This document shows, one piece after another, positions 1-11,513 of a DNA stretch of 64,000 bases; position 1 is the first letter of the stretch, and every line of letters begins with the position of its first letter. Both the position numbers and the translations under genes were made by a program. This DNA comes from Marsupella aquatica. Taxonomy: Eukaryota; Marchantiophyta. The notes beneath the pieces were generated by a model that was not told the origin of the DNA, did no database searches, and was given only the letters and a program-made list of their open reading frames with translations. The stretch covers positions 17,112,001-17,176,000 of the forward strand of contig OZ316897.1 of assembly GCA_973895155.1 (NCBI GenBank). The letters are read 5' to 3'.

Positions 1-2977
1 ATTGGAATCTTCGAGATTGTTTTTGAGTAATTTTCGAGGGCTATGAAGGAAAATAGATGGGACCCACCGAATATTATACTATAATATTTGTTTCTAACGT
101 TACGGAAAGCCGTCAGATCCTTCACGATTTTAAGTACAGTCGTTAGATCTTCAAAGAACTGGCAAGGCACATTTTGTTAAAATTTCCCCTAATTTTCTTT
201 GTAACATATTGGTAAGATTTTGGTAAACATTAACAACTACATAATCACTTCATAAATATTATTGTAAGCCGCATGTTCCTCTTTGAAACAATAAGTTTTA
301 CTGCCTCAAGTAGAACCATTAGTGGGTTGGTGAAACATTGTGATCCAGCTGGGCTAAGTCTCTTTATTTGGTCCCATATTTCTGACATAAGATTTCCAAA
401 AACAGTTACAATATCATATCATTCTGGTTGAAGCGCATACTTTTTTTAGAACAATAGAATGAAGTAGTTGTGATCAGGAGACCCACACTCCCACCAACAT
501 AACCTACAGTAGATCCTCGTGAATCTATCCAATCTCTAATAGTGAGTTTTGAAACTGAAGGGAAACAAACAAAAATTGGGCCCAAAACTATCAGTTTCAT
601 TTAGTTCACAAGTGGTAAACCAGCTATTTGCGAATCCACCAGTGTAGTTCTGGGAAAACCTGTATAATTGTGTCCGACGCCAAAACTGAGAGGTTTGAGA
701 TGCCCTAATATGTAGTTCAGTCTTGTATGACCACACTTGGTCACAGATATGGTTTTTGGCTAGCTGCGAGTTGTTGTAAGTGAAGATTTATCAGGCTGTA
801 TCAACTCTTTTTTTAAATAAGGATCTAAAGCCTATATAATTAGAGCCAGGCCATGACAAAAACTAGGTACAGACAAGAGAGATAAAAACAACACATACCC
901 TAGCCCACGAGAGGGGGGGACCAGGAACCTCAGAACCACCCCAAGCCCCCAATAATAAGGGCCAGTAAATAGTGATCTTGGGTCTAGAATCAGTCTGTGT
1001 GAGCCATCTAAGTTCATAACAACAATCAAAAGTAGGAATCATCCCCCCTCCAAAAAAAAACGCAATATCATTCTATGGTTTTCCCTAATTATCCTTTTGT
1101 ATTCCCTTGGTACCAAAAAAGGCACGATAGATTTAGGGCTGTGAAAAATGATTAAAATTACGGGATTGGCATTTGCTGAACAGAGTCTAGGGCATTAATG
1201 GAAACCCTTAGACCTTGTCTCTTTATTGAGGTTAGAGCTACTCCTGTATTTATTCTTTTTTTTCTAGAAAAGGCATACGGCCACAAACTTTCCTGCACAA
1301 ATTAAGGTGCCACTGCAGGGGCCAGGAAAAGCCAAAATGCAGGTTGGTACAAATGAAAGTGCACTATCGGATTCCCAACCACTAGCAACCATCCCTACAA
1401 CGATGGTAATGGCCCCACCAACTTTGTGCTACATAAGATCCCCAAGCCCTGCCCAAAGAGAAGAACAATGTAGAACTACAGTAGGTATGCAACACTTGCA
1501 CACTGGTTGTGCAAGTTGATCAATAGACATGGGGGTGCAACGGATGAAATGCAAGGCAAAGAAAATGCGAAGCGAGAAGTGGGCTGAGAAGGGGCTAAAC
1601 CCTCATTTGAGGGTAAAATGGGGCATGGCTCCGAGCATGCCTCAAACTCGGAGATGAGTATTTTGAGGCATCCTATCGCATACAGTTGGACTTTTTCTGA
1701 TACCCTTAGAAACCTAACAATAAGCAGCTGTAAATCAACCAGGTGATGGCACGTGACATTTCTAATTTGAATCCTTTTTCCATAGCAGTTTTATTAAAAA
1801 GTCCTATCCAAAACATGGAACCACTCTGTGCCCATTCACACTTGATGGGGCGCATCTGGGGAAGTGAGATCCTCAAGCTCAAATTGTGCTGGGTACCAAA
1901 TGGCCTTGGAGGGAGAGCACGTTACTGTGTTTAAGGCGTTGGCAAAGGAAGAGCCCAAAACTCATGGGAACAAGGCTTGGAGGGTGGCATGTTTGAGAAC
2001 TTACCCACCTTCCTTGCGGCTACTTCATAAGCCCCTAGTCAATGAGAGAACGACAAGGTAAAAATGATACATTTGTTATCTTTGCATATTTTTATTTTAA
2101 TGACAAATTAAGCTCATTCAAACTTACAATTCTAAAGAATAGGTTGATAAGTGTGGTTTTATGTATGTGCTGTTTTGAAATAGATAGAGTGGTCCATCAC
2201 GCGAAAGAGGAGAGAACAAGATGACAACAAGTTAGATAGAAGAATTTGAAAGGGGAATATATCACAATATTAAGAGAATTTAAGAGTTAAAACCATACAA
2301 AACGATCCAATGGCATAATGGACCAATGTAAAGGGGACAAGAACAAGTAAACAGCGTTCACAAGGCAGATATATAATGTTTGATTGAAGATGGTAAGGGA
2401 TCCCTGCTGATAATCACACATCCAAATGTGGTAATATACAGTGTGCACTCTTTAATTTAAAGAAAATAGGAGGTTTATCATGGTATTGAGGGATGTCTTA
2501 CACCTTATATGTCATACTTTGTAAGGGATCAATAGGTGGCTGGGGAATTAGAACAAGGCTATGACTCAATAGTGACGATACTGGACAATGTCAAAAACAA
2601 TAAATAGTTTCATATTTAATTTATATTCTGGAAGAAGATCTCAGTTTAATTTTTTTTGTTTTGTTTTTTAATCTGCAGTTGCCCCATCAAGAACTAGAGG
2701 TTACCTTTAGGATCCAAATTCTACTATAAACAGAAAAAATTTCCCAAAATCTTGGACCAAAAGACTGGCACCTTAAAGGTAAGAAGTGAATGGAATATGA
2801 AAAAAGTGAGAGGTTTTGGACACTTCCCCTTGTATATGGAACGTGTGATTAAATTAAGAGAAACTCTTAAAGAACTCATTTTAGGGTTTCTCCTAAATGA
2901 AAACTTTGGCAGATACAAACTTAGGACTTGGGAAGGGGCCTCATTAAACTCTACTCCATGCAAGAACCAACTTTAAC
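1..2977. other. AT-rich intergenic DNA, no gene recognised
   Basis: Only short open frames (under about 85 codons) occur on either strand. None shows a recognisable domain or an exon-like chain of splice sites. No clear terminal inverted repeat or long tandem array was seen. Confidence 0.5.
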
Positions 2978-2987
2978 CATAAGCGGA

Positions 2988-3983
2988 GAGATATATGCTT
3001 TATGCGCCCCCTGGTGAACCTTTCTTACCTGATGGGCCCCTAGGGAACTTTTTTTACCAAGTAGGACCCCTCTTAATGATCAGTACACCTGTTCTTGTGT
3101 GGTGCCTACACCTGTCCTTGTGTGGTGCCTACTATGTATGGTGACTCCAAGAAAACTGCACAGTTGAACCGTGCGGTCAACCTTGCATGGTCGACCGAGA
3201 AACCACGGAGATGATTCGGGAGAAACCGCGAAAAGCGACTGCCGCTGCCGAAACTGCAATTTGAAGACAATATGCATTATGTCTTCAGATTCACTGGGTT
3301 AATGCCTGAAGACACAATGGATTATGTCTTCGGGTTCAAATTTTTACCGTATCGTGGGGTAGTTATTAGGTATGTTTTGCATGTTGCGCACATGGGTTTT
3401 TCACGATGTTTTCATGCACGACTATCAGCGTCAGTGTGGGGTACCTCCAAATGTCCACAAAGAATATTCAAGTTCAATGTTCGGAATTTGCCTACTGCAG
3501 CCACAACAAAAATTGGCAAATGATTGACAAATGCGCTCAAAAAATGGTAATACTCCCCTGTGTATGCATACAAACAATTTCCAAAGAAGACAGACCCAAA
3601 GGTGTCGGGGTACACCCTAAACCCTAAACCTTGAAACACGGGAAGACATAATCCATTGAGTCTTCAGGCATTAACCCATTGAATCCGAAGACATAATGCA
3701 TATTGTCTTCAAATCATAGTTTCGACAGCGACAGTCGCTTTTCGCGGTTTCTCCCGAATCATCCATGGTTTCTCGGTCGACCATGCAAGGTTGACCGCAC
3801 GGTTCAATTGTGCAGTTTGCTTGGAGTCACCATACACAGTTGGCACCACACAAGGACAGGTGTAGGCACCACACAAGAACAGGTGTACTGGTCATTAAGA
3901 GGGGTCCTACTTGGTAAAAAAAGTTACCTAGGGGCCCATCAGGTAAGAAAGGTTCACCAGGGGGCCCATCAAGCATATATCTC
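2988..3983. mobile_element. Non-autonomous Mutator-like (MULE-type) element with ~350-bp terminal inverted repeats
   Basis: The first ~360 bases and the last ~360 bases are near-complete reverse complements. They begin and end with GAGATATATGC / GCATATATCTC. A direct repeat CATAAGCGGA flanks the element (2978-2987 and 3984-3993), so a 10-bp target duplication is visible. Very long TIRs and a 9-11 bp duplication are typical of Mutator-like elements; the class assignment is inference. The ~280-bp core (about 3345-3628) has no transposase-like reading frame, so it would move only with help in trans. The arms contain a doubled segment ending TTGTGTGGTGCCT and several small hairpins built on GAAGACA...TGTCTTC. 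Open frames at 3080-3277 (-) and 3703-3996 (+) are mirror images created by the repeat, not genes. Confidence 0.85.
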
Positions 3984-3993
3984 CATAAGCGGA

Positions 3994-5899
3994 TGATAGT
4001 ATACTAAAAGCCAGCCCAGGACTGAGCCGTGTCATTCATGTTCTCCGACTCTAGGGACAATTAGTATATCAAAGCCCATGAGAACAAAAGGGGACCAACT
4101 GGTAGGCAGAATCCCATAGACTGAAGTCCTCACTCAGGGGGTGAGATATTCAGACAAGTTTGAATACTACTAGTCCCAACTACACTACATGTTCGTTGAA
4201 AGTGAGAAGATGAGAGGACAATAAAATGTAACAAAATATATTCCATATTCTTATCTTTTAGATATTAATTAAAAAAAATTTAAAAACAATCATTCATGTC
4301 ATACATAATAATTATCTCTTCGTGTCTATGCACATTTTATCTTCTTTGGTGGGGCCTTAGTGTCATGGTCTAGAGGCTTCCCTCGAGAAGCCTAGACCCA
4401 CTCTAGCTTCCCCTTGGAGCTTTATAAGTAAGATTTAAAGACAAAACAGAGTTTTTAGTGGTGGACCCATACTTGACTACATTAGCAGTGTACCATGCTT
4501 GCTTCAGCCACACCTACTCCTTTTAAAGCTATAGTTTACTAGTAGCTACCATTAAAAGTTTTTATTTTAAAATCAAGACTTTAGGTATTATTCTTTTAAG
4601 GAGGGGCCGGGGGATTAAAAGGGACAAGCCTGAATTTCCATCTCCATTCAATTTACCATCCAGAACACCAAAAGGAAAATTGGCAAATTCCCTGATGCTA
4701 TGTTTGGCAGAAAAGCAAAACAGCCATTTGAACAAAGAGAATTGGTCACTTTGGATAGCTACACAAGTACCACTAAAGCAGCAGGTCTTGAATCGAACTG
4801 CCCTCCTAGAGTCCAACAGAGAGTCCAACTGAATTTTACAAAATAGCTTTCAACATCAAAGGTTTTAATTTTGTTTTTTTCAAAAGGGAAGGGAATCCCT
4901 GCCCTAGACAACCAGCCACCCTTCAACATCAAATCTACCCTTGCTCACGATACCTTGGCCAGAACAAAACTAACAAGCTTAAGAAGCTCACAGCTTTATT
5001 TGAATGACTCCACACCAAACTGTGATTAGACGTCCCATCACCCCAAGCCAAATCATTCATGGTCATAGATGTGTAAATAAGCTCTTTGTATCTTGGCATT
5101 TCTTTCAAAATGCTAATCCCATGTTTTATGCTTTCTCCCCAACCTACAACATGACATGCCAAGGTGTAAATGGGATGACTATTCAATAGCCTTTAACTCG
5201 TGCCTGTTGATTACTCTTTTGTTTTCAAAATAAATAATTAGAAGACAATAGCTTGAACATCAAGCAACCCTTGCCCAATTGATATACCCCGGGACAAACA
5301 AATGAACCTCCGAAGATCACTAATAAAATTGTCTGAGTGACTGCATTCCAACCTATGATGGTTGTCCACGAAATAAGATGGGACCTTACTAACTAATTAT
5401 CCCTCAAGCTCTATCCATCTATACTCTTTGCATTTTTACCCAAACCAGTAGGGAAGTCATGTATGGGGCTGCCAGGATTTTGGCTAATCATAACATAACC
5501 AAAACCAGTGCGGCTGAAATTAACACTTTTAATTAAGGTCTAAACCCTCTTTGATCCATAATTACTTTGTTGAGCCTTAAGAGCTCAGTGCATGTAAAGC
5601 CTGCTCGGACTGTAGTAAGAGAACTACTTTAGTTACCATGGCAGAAAGCAGGAGAACAGTATTTCTCCTTGTGTTATTTCCTGAAATTAAATCAATTAAT
5701 GTTGACTAACCTAGTTTGGCACCAGGAACAACAATTTTCAACTACTTAAATATGCCCAAAGTGACAATAATGACACCGTTGTTTTTGTATTTACCAATAT
5801 GTCACAGTTGCATCTGGGTACAAGTTCACCGACATAACCAGGATAAGTCTATGCCGCAACACATAATACAATAAAAACAATGAATTATAAATTAGAATA
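3994..5899. other. Intergenic DNA, nothing recognised
   Basis: No domain-bearing frame, RNA gene or clear repeat was seen between the MULE-type element and the Harbinger element. Confidence 0.5.
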
Positions 5900-5904
5900 T
5901 AATA

Positions 5905-5926
5905 GGGCGTCTCAAACCCAGGCTAT
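5905..5926 (+). repeat. Left terminal inverted repeat of the Harbinger element
   Basis: GGGCGTCTCAAA is perfectly inverted at the right end. Similarity continues for about ten more bases with a few mismatches. It is preceded by the putative target duplication TAATA at 5900-5904. Confidence 0.85.
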
Positions 5927-5940
5927 AACTCATTATGGCC

Positions 5941-6007
5941 CTCCCGTAAGCCACATGTTACGGGAGCTCCCGTAAAAATTACAGGAGCCTATCTTCGGTT
6001 CCCGTAA
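5941..6007. promoter_or_regulatory. Cluster of CTCCCGTAA subterminal motifs (left end)
   Basis: Copies lie at 5941-5949 (+), 5958-5966 (-), 5967-5975 (+) and, with one change, 5999-6007 (+). The middle two form a back-to-back palindrome. The right end has TTACGGGAG at 15621-15629 and several CCCGT-G variants nearby. Repeated subterminal motifs are often binding sites for a transposase or for the Myb-like partner; that role is inferred. Confidence 0.55.
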
Positions 6008-7009
6008 GGAAACCCCACGGGCTTTTGCCTTTAGTCATTACCTTAACCACAGTCCGTTAACATTGGCGCGAATACTGTGTGCCTTTGTTGGACTGTAGTG
6101 CCAATGTCGTGAGGTAGCCAGGTCCAAACTTTGAACTCGCTCTCTTTCTTATCGAAGGCGGAGAGGAGAAAACTGAGCCATGGCGATCGCAACAGAGAAG
6201 TGGTGAATTTGGCGCAACTGCATTTCGCGAGCCTAAACCTGCAATCCGCGAGGTCCAACCTGCACATCGCGAGATCGATAGCGCCATCTTTTCAAGCAAT
6301 AAGTAAGTCTTTGCAGATGCAATTCAAGTTTCGTGTGTATGCAAATTTCACAGTTTCCGATTGATGAAGTCGTGACATTGTCGGCTTGTGTATGGTCGCA
6401 GCTTGCCTTGCTTAGAGCTGAATCTCTTCTAATTTTGAGCAACAGGTCAGTTGTTTGGTTTTGCTTGAGAATGTGCTTGTATGCAGATTTGTCGGGATTC
6501 CGGAAAAATCATCGTCTTGGCGTGGTCGTCGTATGGCTTGTGTTATTGGATTAGCATGCGCATCGACATCACGTCGTGGATTACAGAAGCTTGAGCTATA
6601 CCTCTTCTACTTTCGAGCAACAAAGTGAGTTGTTGAGTTGCGATAGTTGTTTGGTTGCGATACAGATTGCGTTTGTATGCAGTTTTTCTGGAATTCAGAA
6701 AAAATCATCATTGTCATATCAAATGTGTTTATATGGCTTCCGTCCAGGTTTCAAATTTGCATCGTCATCACAAGTTTTGAGCTTCTTCACTCCAACAATA
6801 GCAGCGAGGTGAGTGCTTTCAGTTGTTGTTCAGCTTGAAATCTTTGAAAAGTTAATTGACAGTATATTCCAACTCTGTTATTACTTCCTGAATCAGTTCT
6901 TCCTATATGTAGATTGCAAAAGATGGGTCTTTGGACATCCCTTGCTGAGGTGGAGGAGAGTAGGGCCAGTGGCTAAAATGTATCTTTTGATCCATGCCTA
7001 GCCTGGGTA

Positions 7010-7561
7010 GTGAATTTTGAAGCTGAGAATCCATATCCACAAAAATTTGTGTATGCATCGTGCCCTGGAAGGCTGAAGAGTGGGGGGACATGCAAGAAGT
7101 CCTTTGAGCGCGGTCCAAAGTGTGACCACGATCTGCCACCTAGCATGAGTTATAGATTCCATATCCGCATCTGTGATGCTGTCCATGCTGGGTCGGCACC
7201 ATTGAGTGCCATGATGTGGGAAGTTGCCTCAATATTCATGGGGTGCACTCCCCAAGAATTTTCAGGCCAGGGCAAGATTGAACAACTTCAATACCTCCTG
7301 GCTCTCACTCAATCATGTCCGAGAGTGAAAGTCTGGCTGTCGGTTGCTGAATATGAAATAAAGGTTGAGCATCTATGTTTTATGGATGCTCGTCCCCATG
7401 TAGCTCTACAGAGACCCAATCCTGGGCACGGTACTCCAAAGTCTTCTGGTCGTACCCAACAGAAACCCTCCATGAGCCAAGGGAAAACTCTTGTTAAGCC
7501 AGTCAGAGAAGCAATTGACAACCTTGTTAGAGCGCTAAACCTACAGGATTTGGATGACTAG
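7010..7561 (+). CDS. RPA70 C-terminal-like OB-fold protein carried in the Harbinger element (3' exon)
   Basis: This frame resembles the zinc-ribbon and OB-fold DNA-binding domain C of the large RPA subunit, which binds single-stranded DNA. It has an FVYASCPG start, cysteines in CPG...TCKKS, a later KCDHD, then a YRFHIRICDA beta strand and an MMWEVASIFMGCTPQEF helix. These parallel the Y-ACP, C-KKV, Y-Y-L-V-D and F-E-A-E-LG-SA-EL positions of RPA70-C. The second metal-binding half is shortened. The C-terminus is a basic, Ser/Pro-rich tail ending LNLQDLDD. The frame is open back to about 6977, so the true start or upstream exons (somewhere in 6130-7009) are unresolved, and 7010 is only a convenient boundary near a possible AG acceptor. 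RPA-like genes are well known in plant Helitrons but are not part of the standard Harbinger set. Family assignment is by eye. Confidence 0.6.
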   Translation: MNFEAENPYPQKFVYASCPGRLKSGGTCKKSFERGPKCDHDLPPSMSYRFHIRICDAVHAGSAPLSAMMWEVASIFMGCTPQEFSGQGKIEQLQYLLALTQSCPRVKVWLSVAEYEIKVEHLCFMDARPHVALQRPNPGHGTPKSSGRTQQKPSMSQGKTLVKPVREAIDNLVRALNLQDLDD

Positions 7562-7817
7562 GATGTGTGGTGCAATTCCCACATTATTACCACGTCGTGC
7601 ACCATCAGTTTTTCTATAGCAGCCCACATTGCAATTGTCATTCATAGTACCATACGTACCCTAGCAGTGTAGGGTTCAGTATTCCGGAATTTTGTACCTC
7701 CCAACTGAGTTTTTTCACATGTAATAAATGTTTAGATGCAACGACATGTATGGACTGTAAATTTTACCTCTATTGTCTGAATTTCTCATGTCCATTTTTT
7801 GTGCATGAAGGAGAAAT

Positions 7818-9303
7818 ATGCCTCGAATATCTAATCGCCAAAGAGCAATGCGGCCTGTGAAAGACATGTTGATGTTAAATATAGTACTGCACAGTTCTAG
7901 TGAAGAAGAACCAGATACCGGGAGTGAAAGCGATTGGAGTGATGCTACAACACCCACAGACTGTATGTCTGACAAAGATTTTTATTCATCATCTGACTCC
8001 GAGGCTACGACAAACATGTATGACCTTCAGGGCAATTCAGATGACCTGCTTGAGTTGTACAGTGTAATGGAAAACACCAGATATTTTGTTGATAAGACTA
8101 TCACCATCAAATCTTGGGAGTTTGTCTTGCAGTTTTTTGATAAACTTCCACCGAGATTATTCAGGCAGATGACCAGAATGGACAAAGCCTCTTTCTTTCC
8201 TTTAGTACACCTAATTGGGGATCATCCAGTTTTTGTCAATGATTCACCATATCAACAGGCTCCAGTGGAATGGGAGCTAGCTGTTACCTTGGATCGTTTG
8301 GGACATGAAGGCAATGGAGCTTGTCTAAATCGTCTCATTCCAACTTGGGGAGTTAGTACAGGATCTCTCTGTAATTTCACAACTCGTTGTTTTACTGCCA
8401 TGGAAACTGCATTGAAGGACCACTTGAGATGGCCTGATCGTACTGAAAGACGAAAGATATCAGAGGAGTTTTCAAAGAGAGGCTTCCCAGGGTGTGTGGG
8501 CCTTATTGATGGGACTCTCATTCCACTTTCTCAACGGCCAAAGGATTCTGGAGAGTGCTACTACGATAGAAAGTGTCGATACTCGATAAACACACAAGTT
8601 ATTTGTGACCACAGAAGGAAAATCCTTTTCCTTTACACTGGTCAGTGTCTTCTTCATATGTCTCTTTACTTTTACACATGAGTACATGGTTTTGCATTGC
8701 TGGGATTGACATTATTTCAGTGCTATGATAGGTATGCCTGGTTCTTGTTCAGACCTGCAATGCTACAAGAAGTCCTCACTGTTTCGCAGACAAAATGATG
8801 GCATTCTCTTTGGCCGTGGTCAATACCTTCTTGGAGACAGTGGGTATGCGTCCATGCCACACCTGGTTTGCTCATACAAAAGGGCAGAATGCAACTCAGA
8901 CCGTGAAGACTTCAACATGTGTGTGGCCAAGTGCAGGGTAACAAATGAGCATTGCATTGGTGTCTTGAAATCACGGTGGTACTCACTCAGAGAAATGCGA
9001 GTCCAATTGAAATCAAAAGCAGACAACTTCTTTCTAGTGAGGTGGATTGTAATGTGTGCACGGTTGCACAACTTTGTCATTAATAGGAACGACCTCTGGA
9101 CTGATGAGGATGAGGAGATTACAGTTGACAATGTTGACTCAAAAAATGAAGGTGTGGATTTCATAGTAGACCCTCGACCTCGACATGGTCGACCCCAACC
9201 ACAGAGTGTTACCTTACAAAACAACATCATGCAATGGGCATTGCAGTTCCATAAAGAACCGGGTGGATGTCTCTATGTCGGGAGTACTCGAAATGTCACT
9301 TAA
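7818..9303 (+). CDS. PIF/Harbinger (HARBI1-type) DDE transposase
   Basis: Two exons, 7818-8640 and 8732-9303, joined across a 91-bp GT-AG intron, give 464 residues. The junction restores YTGMPGSCSDLQ, a standard transposase segment. The N-terminal ~90 residues are acidic and Ser-rich. The DDE nuclease follows: first Asp in VGLIDGTLIPL, second Asp in LGDSGYASMPHL, and Glu in VTNEHCIGVLKSRW. All three catalytic residues are present and the frame has no stop or shift. The enzyme would cut and rejoin the element ends, normally with a Myb-like partner. That partner is encoded convergently at the right end and is broken here. ATG 7818 is the first Met of the open frame; an upstream exon cannot be excluded. 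Confidence 0.87.
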
Positions 9304-10301
9304 TTATTAGCACCTGCTGTAAAAAGGCTTGAACATGTCTCTGTTGTCATAGGTAAAGTGTCTCAGGGCACAATGACCCTGCTTAAACTAGGAAGGTCAA
9401 GAGAAGGAGTTGGAAGTAAAGAATTCCCGTCGAATTGTAGGTAGCATGCAAGCCAAATAATAATGCTAGAGGAATAATTGTGAATGGAGAAGTCCTGTTA
9501 TTGTAAGTGTGAACCATATTCCATTATATTTATTTTTTACATTCCCTTCATGGCACCATGCGCTCAACTCAACGACTGTGAATATGTGGGCACTTATGAC
9601 TGTGTACATATGTGTTTAAATAAAGTTAGGATATATATTTTCCCAACATGTGCATGTCTCAGTGAAAAGGACTTGACAAAAATTCCCTCAGAATATGGAT
9701 GCGTACATGACCAACAAACATGTACCACATAGGTCACATAATGAGGAAAATTATGATGCAAACCAAAGAAACCCCAAATGTTGCTTCACCCCTTCATCAC
9801 TAGATTGTCCCAAAAATAATAATAGTATGAAACTACTCCAAACATCAATAATATGAAACTACTACAAACTTCCATATCCCTGTCTTCACCAAACATACAT
9901 TCCGAAGTGCCAAATTTCTCGAATGCCGGAATTTTGTAATTCCGGAATTACAAAATTTGAAATGGGTACGTAGAACGGAAACATCCGTACTTTGGGAACA
10001 ACACACATTGTGCATAGCATCCTTCCCGCCTGTTGGATTTGAAGTGTTGGTTGTGAAGGAGGAATCGCTCGTCATTGATCCTTGTTTTGCCTGGTTTATT
10101 TCCGGATTTTGACTTCATGAACCATTGTCGTAGCAGATTTCATTCATCGTATGTTCTGTGGCACGCATAGTGTACACTTCCTATATCCTGTACCCCTTGG
10201 CAGGCGTAATGGAAAGTCCAAAAAATAGCCACGATTTGGTATTGAGAGAAGTTTCCCCTTGATTCCCTGCCGTGGAGGGTCGTCTTAAACGTATGTAGAG
10301 C
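9304..10301. other. Non-coding Harbinger interior
   Basis: No convincing frame lies between the transposase stop and the unknown cargo gene. It contains the 28-bp perfect palindrome listed separately. Confidence 0.5.
9930..9957. repeat. 28-bp perfect palindrome centred on TTCCGGAA
   Basis: The half-site AATTTTGTAATTCC is followed directly by its exact reverse complement. The core ATTCCGGAAT or a near variant also occurs at 6497-6505, 7681-7690, around 13330-13360 (twice) and near 15320. All of these are inside the Harbinger element and near gene ends or starts. A role as a regulatory or transposase-binding site is inferred. Confidence 0.6.
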
Positions 10302-10799
10302 ATGCTGCGCATCATGGGACTGGAAGGATTACTTATGGTTCCCTGGGGTGCCGTAGCACCTTTGCTGCTGGCAAAAATCATTGACGGCATTACTACTGAC
10401 AGGTTTGAGGGTACAGTCAGAGACCAAACTGATGTGTGGACATATGAGTTTGTTGGAGACGCATTCCGCATCTCAACCGAGGGGAGGGGATGTTCAGGTG
10501 CCACCAACATTGCTCTAAGGCGTATTTCTCTGTCCCACCTGGGACCAAGGATGGGTGGAAGATCAGTGACTGCAACAACGGTGACCTTGACACGTTGCTT
10601 CGCTTTCTCATTCCAATTTTCCATCCAATGAGGCCGAGCCGAGTTATGTGTAGCTTGGCCAACACCATTGTAGCATCGTGGACACAACAGAGGAAAACTA
10701 ATTGGGGATTAATTTTGGCTGCAGTAATAAGGTTGCAGCTGGCACAGTTAGGCAAAAACAATGTTACTTATCTCCAGGTGTATGTAGGACAATTGTATT

Positions 10800-11086
10800 C
10801 TCGGGGGGTTAACTAAGTGTATATTTTGGGGTACCACGTGCGATCTCAGCCTAATATAAATAGACCTATTTTATAAAGAAAATATTCTAAAAATATTCTC
10901 TATTTTCAATATTAATAATCTATTTTACTTTATAAAAGGTATACATTAGAGAATATTCCATAAACATGAGTTTATAATACCTTCTTTTGCCTCATATGCT
11001 TTTTAAAAATTTAGTTAATTTCTATCAAAAATACCTATTTTGGATCGCACGTGGTTCCTAAGATTTTTGATAGTCAACCCCCCGAG
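10800..11086. mobile_element. 287-bp hAT-like MITE nested in the Harbinger cargo gene
   Basis: The ends are inverted: CTCGGGGGGTTAACTA on the left and CTCGGGGGGTTGACTA on the reverse-complemented right. Both arms then contain ACCACGTGCGATC. An exact 8-bp direct repeat ATTGTATT flanks it (10792-10799 and 11087-11094). Eight-bp duplications are typical of hAT elements. The core is AT-rich and non-coding. The insertion splits a codon-continuous frame. Confidence 0.88.
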
Positions 11087-11255
11087 ATTGTATTGGTATG
11101 GGTCTTGTCTCCTGCCAGAAGAAAAACAGGAACGACAAAGTATATTTGCAAACCTTGACATTACTGGTATATGTGACTCTAATTCGGATTCAGAGGATGA
11201 CACTCATGGTCATGAGGGGTCGGAAGACGAAACAGGTGATGAACCACATCATGAT

Positions 11256-11513
11256 TTATAGGCAGAAGCCAATTCTGACGAAGTCCCCCAGTACACAGAT
11301 GTTCTGATATAGGAAATGGAAGATGCCATTCCTGACGAAGTCCCCCAGTACACACATGTTCCAGTACAGGAGATGGAAGATGCCATTCCTGGCGAAGTTC
11401 CCCAGTACATAGATGTTCCAGTACAGGAAATGGAAGATACCATTCCTGGCAAAGTTCCCTAGTACGTAGATGTTCCAGTACAGGAAATGGAAGATGCCAT
11501 TCCTGACAAAACA
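11256..11513 (+). repeat. 57-bp in-frame coding minisatellite, about 4.5 copies
   Basis: Units start at 11256 (divergent), 11313, 11370, 11427 and 11484 (partial). Each encodes a 19-residue repeat of the form EMEDAIPDEVPQYTHVPVQ. The period is a multiple of three, so the frame is kept. Two copies carry a TAG where sister copies have CAG. Confidence 0.9.

Noticed and set aside
3611-3630. CCCTAAACCCTAAA telomere-like motif
   Set aside because: Only two units inside a transposon. No sign of a telomere or interstitial array.
3080-3996. Similar peptides encoded on opposite strands (3080-3277 and 3703-3996)
   Set aside because: Explained by the long inverted repeats of the MULE-type element.
10181-10687. 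168-codon minus-strand frame
   Set aside because: It is antisense to plus-strand coding that continues across the MITE junction. No domain.
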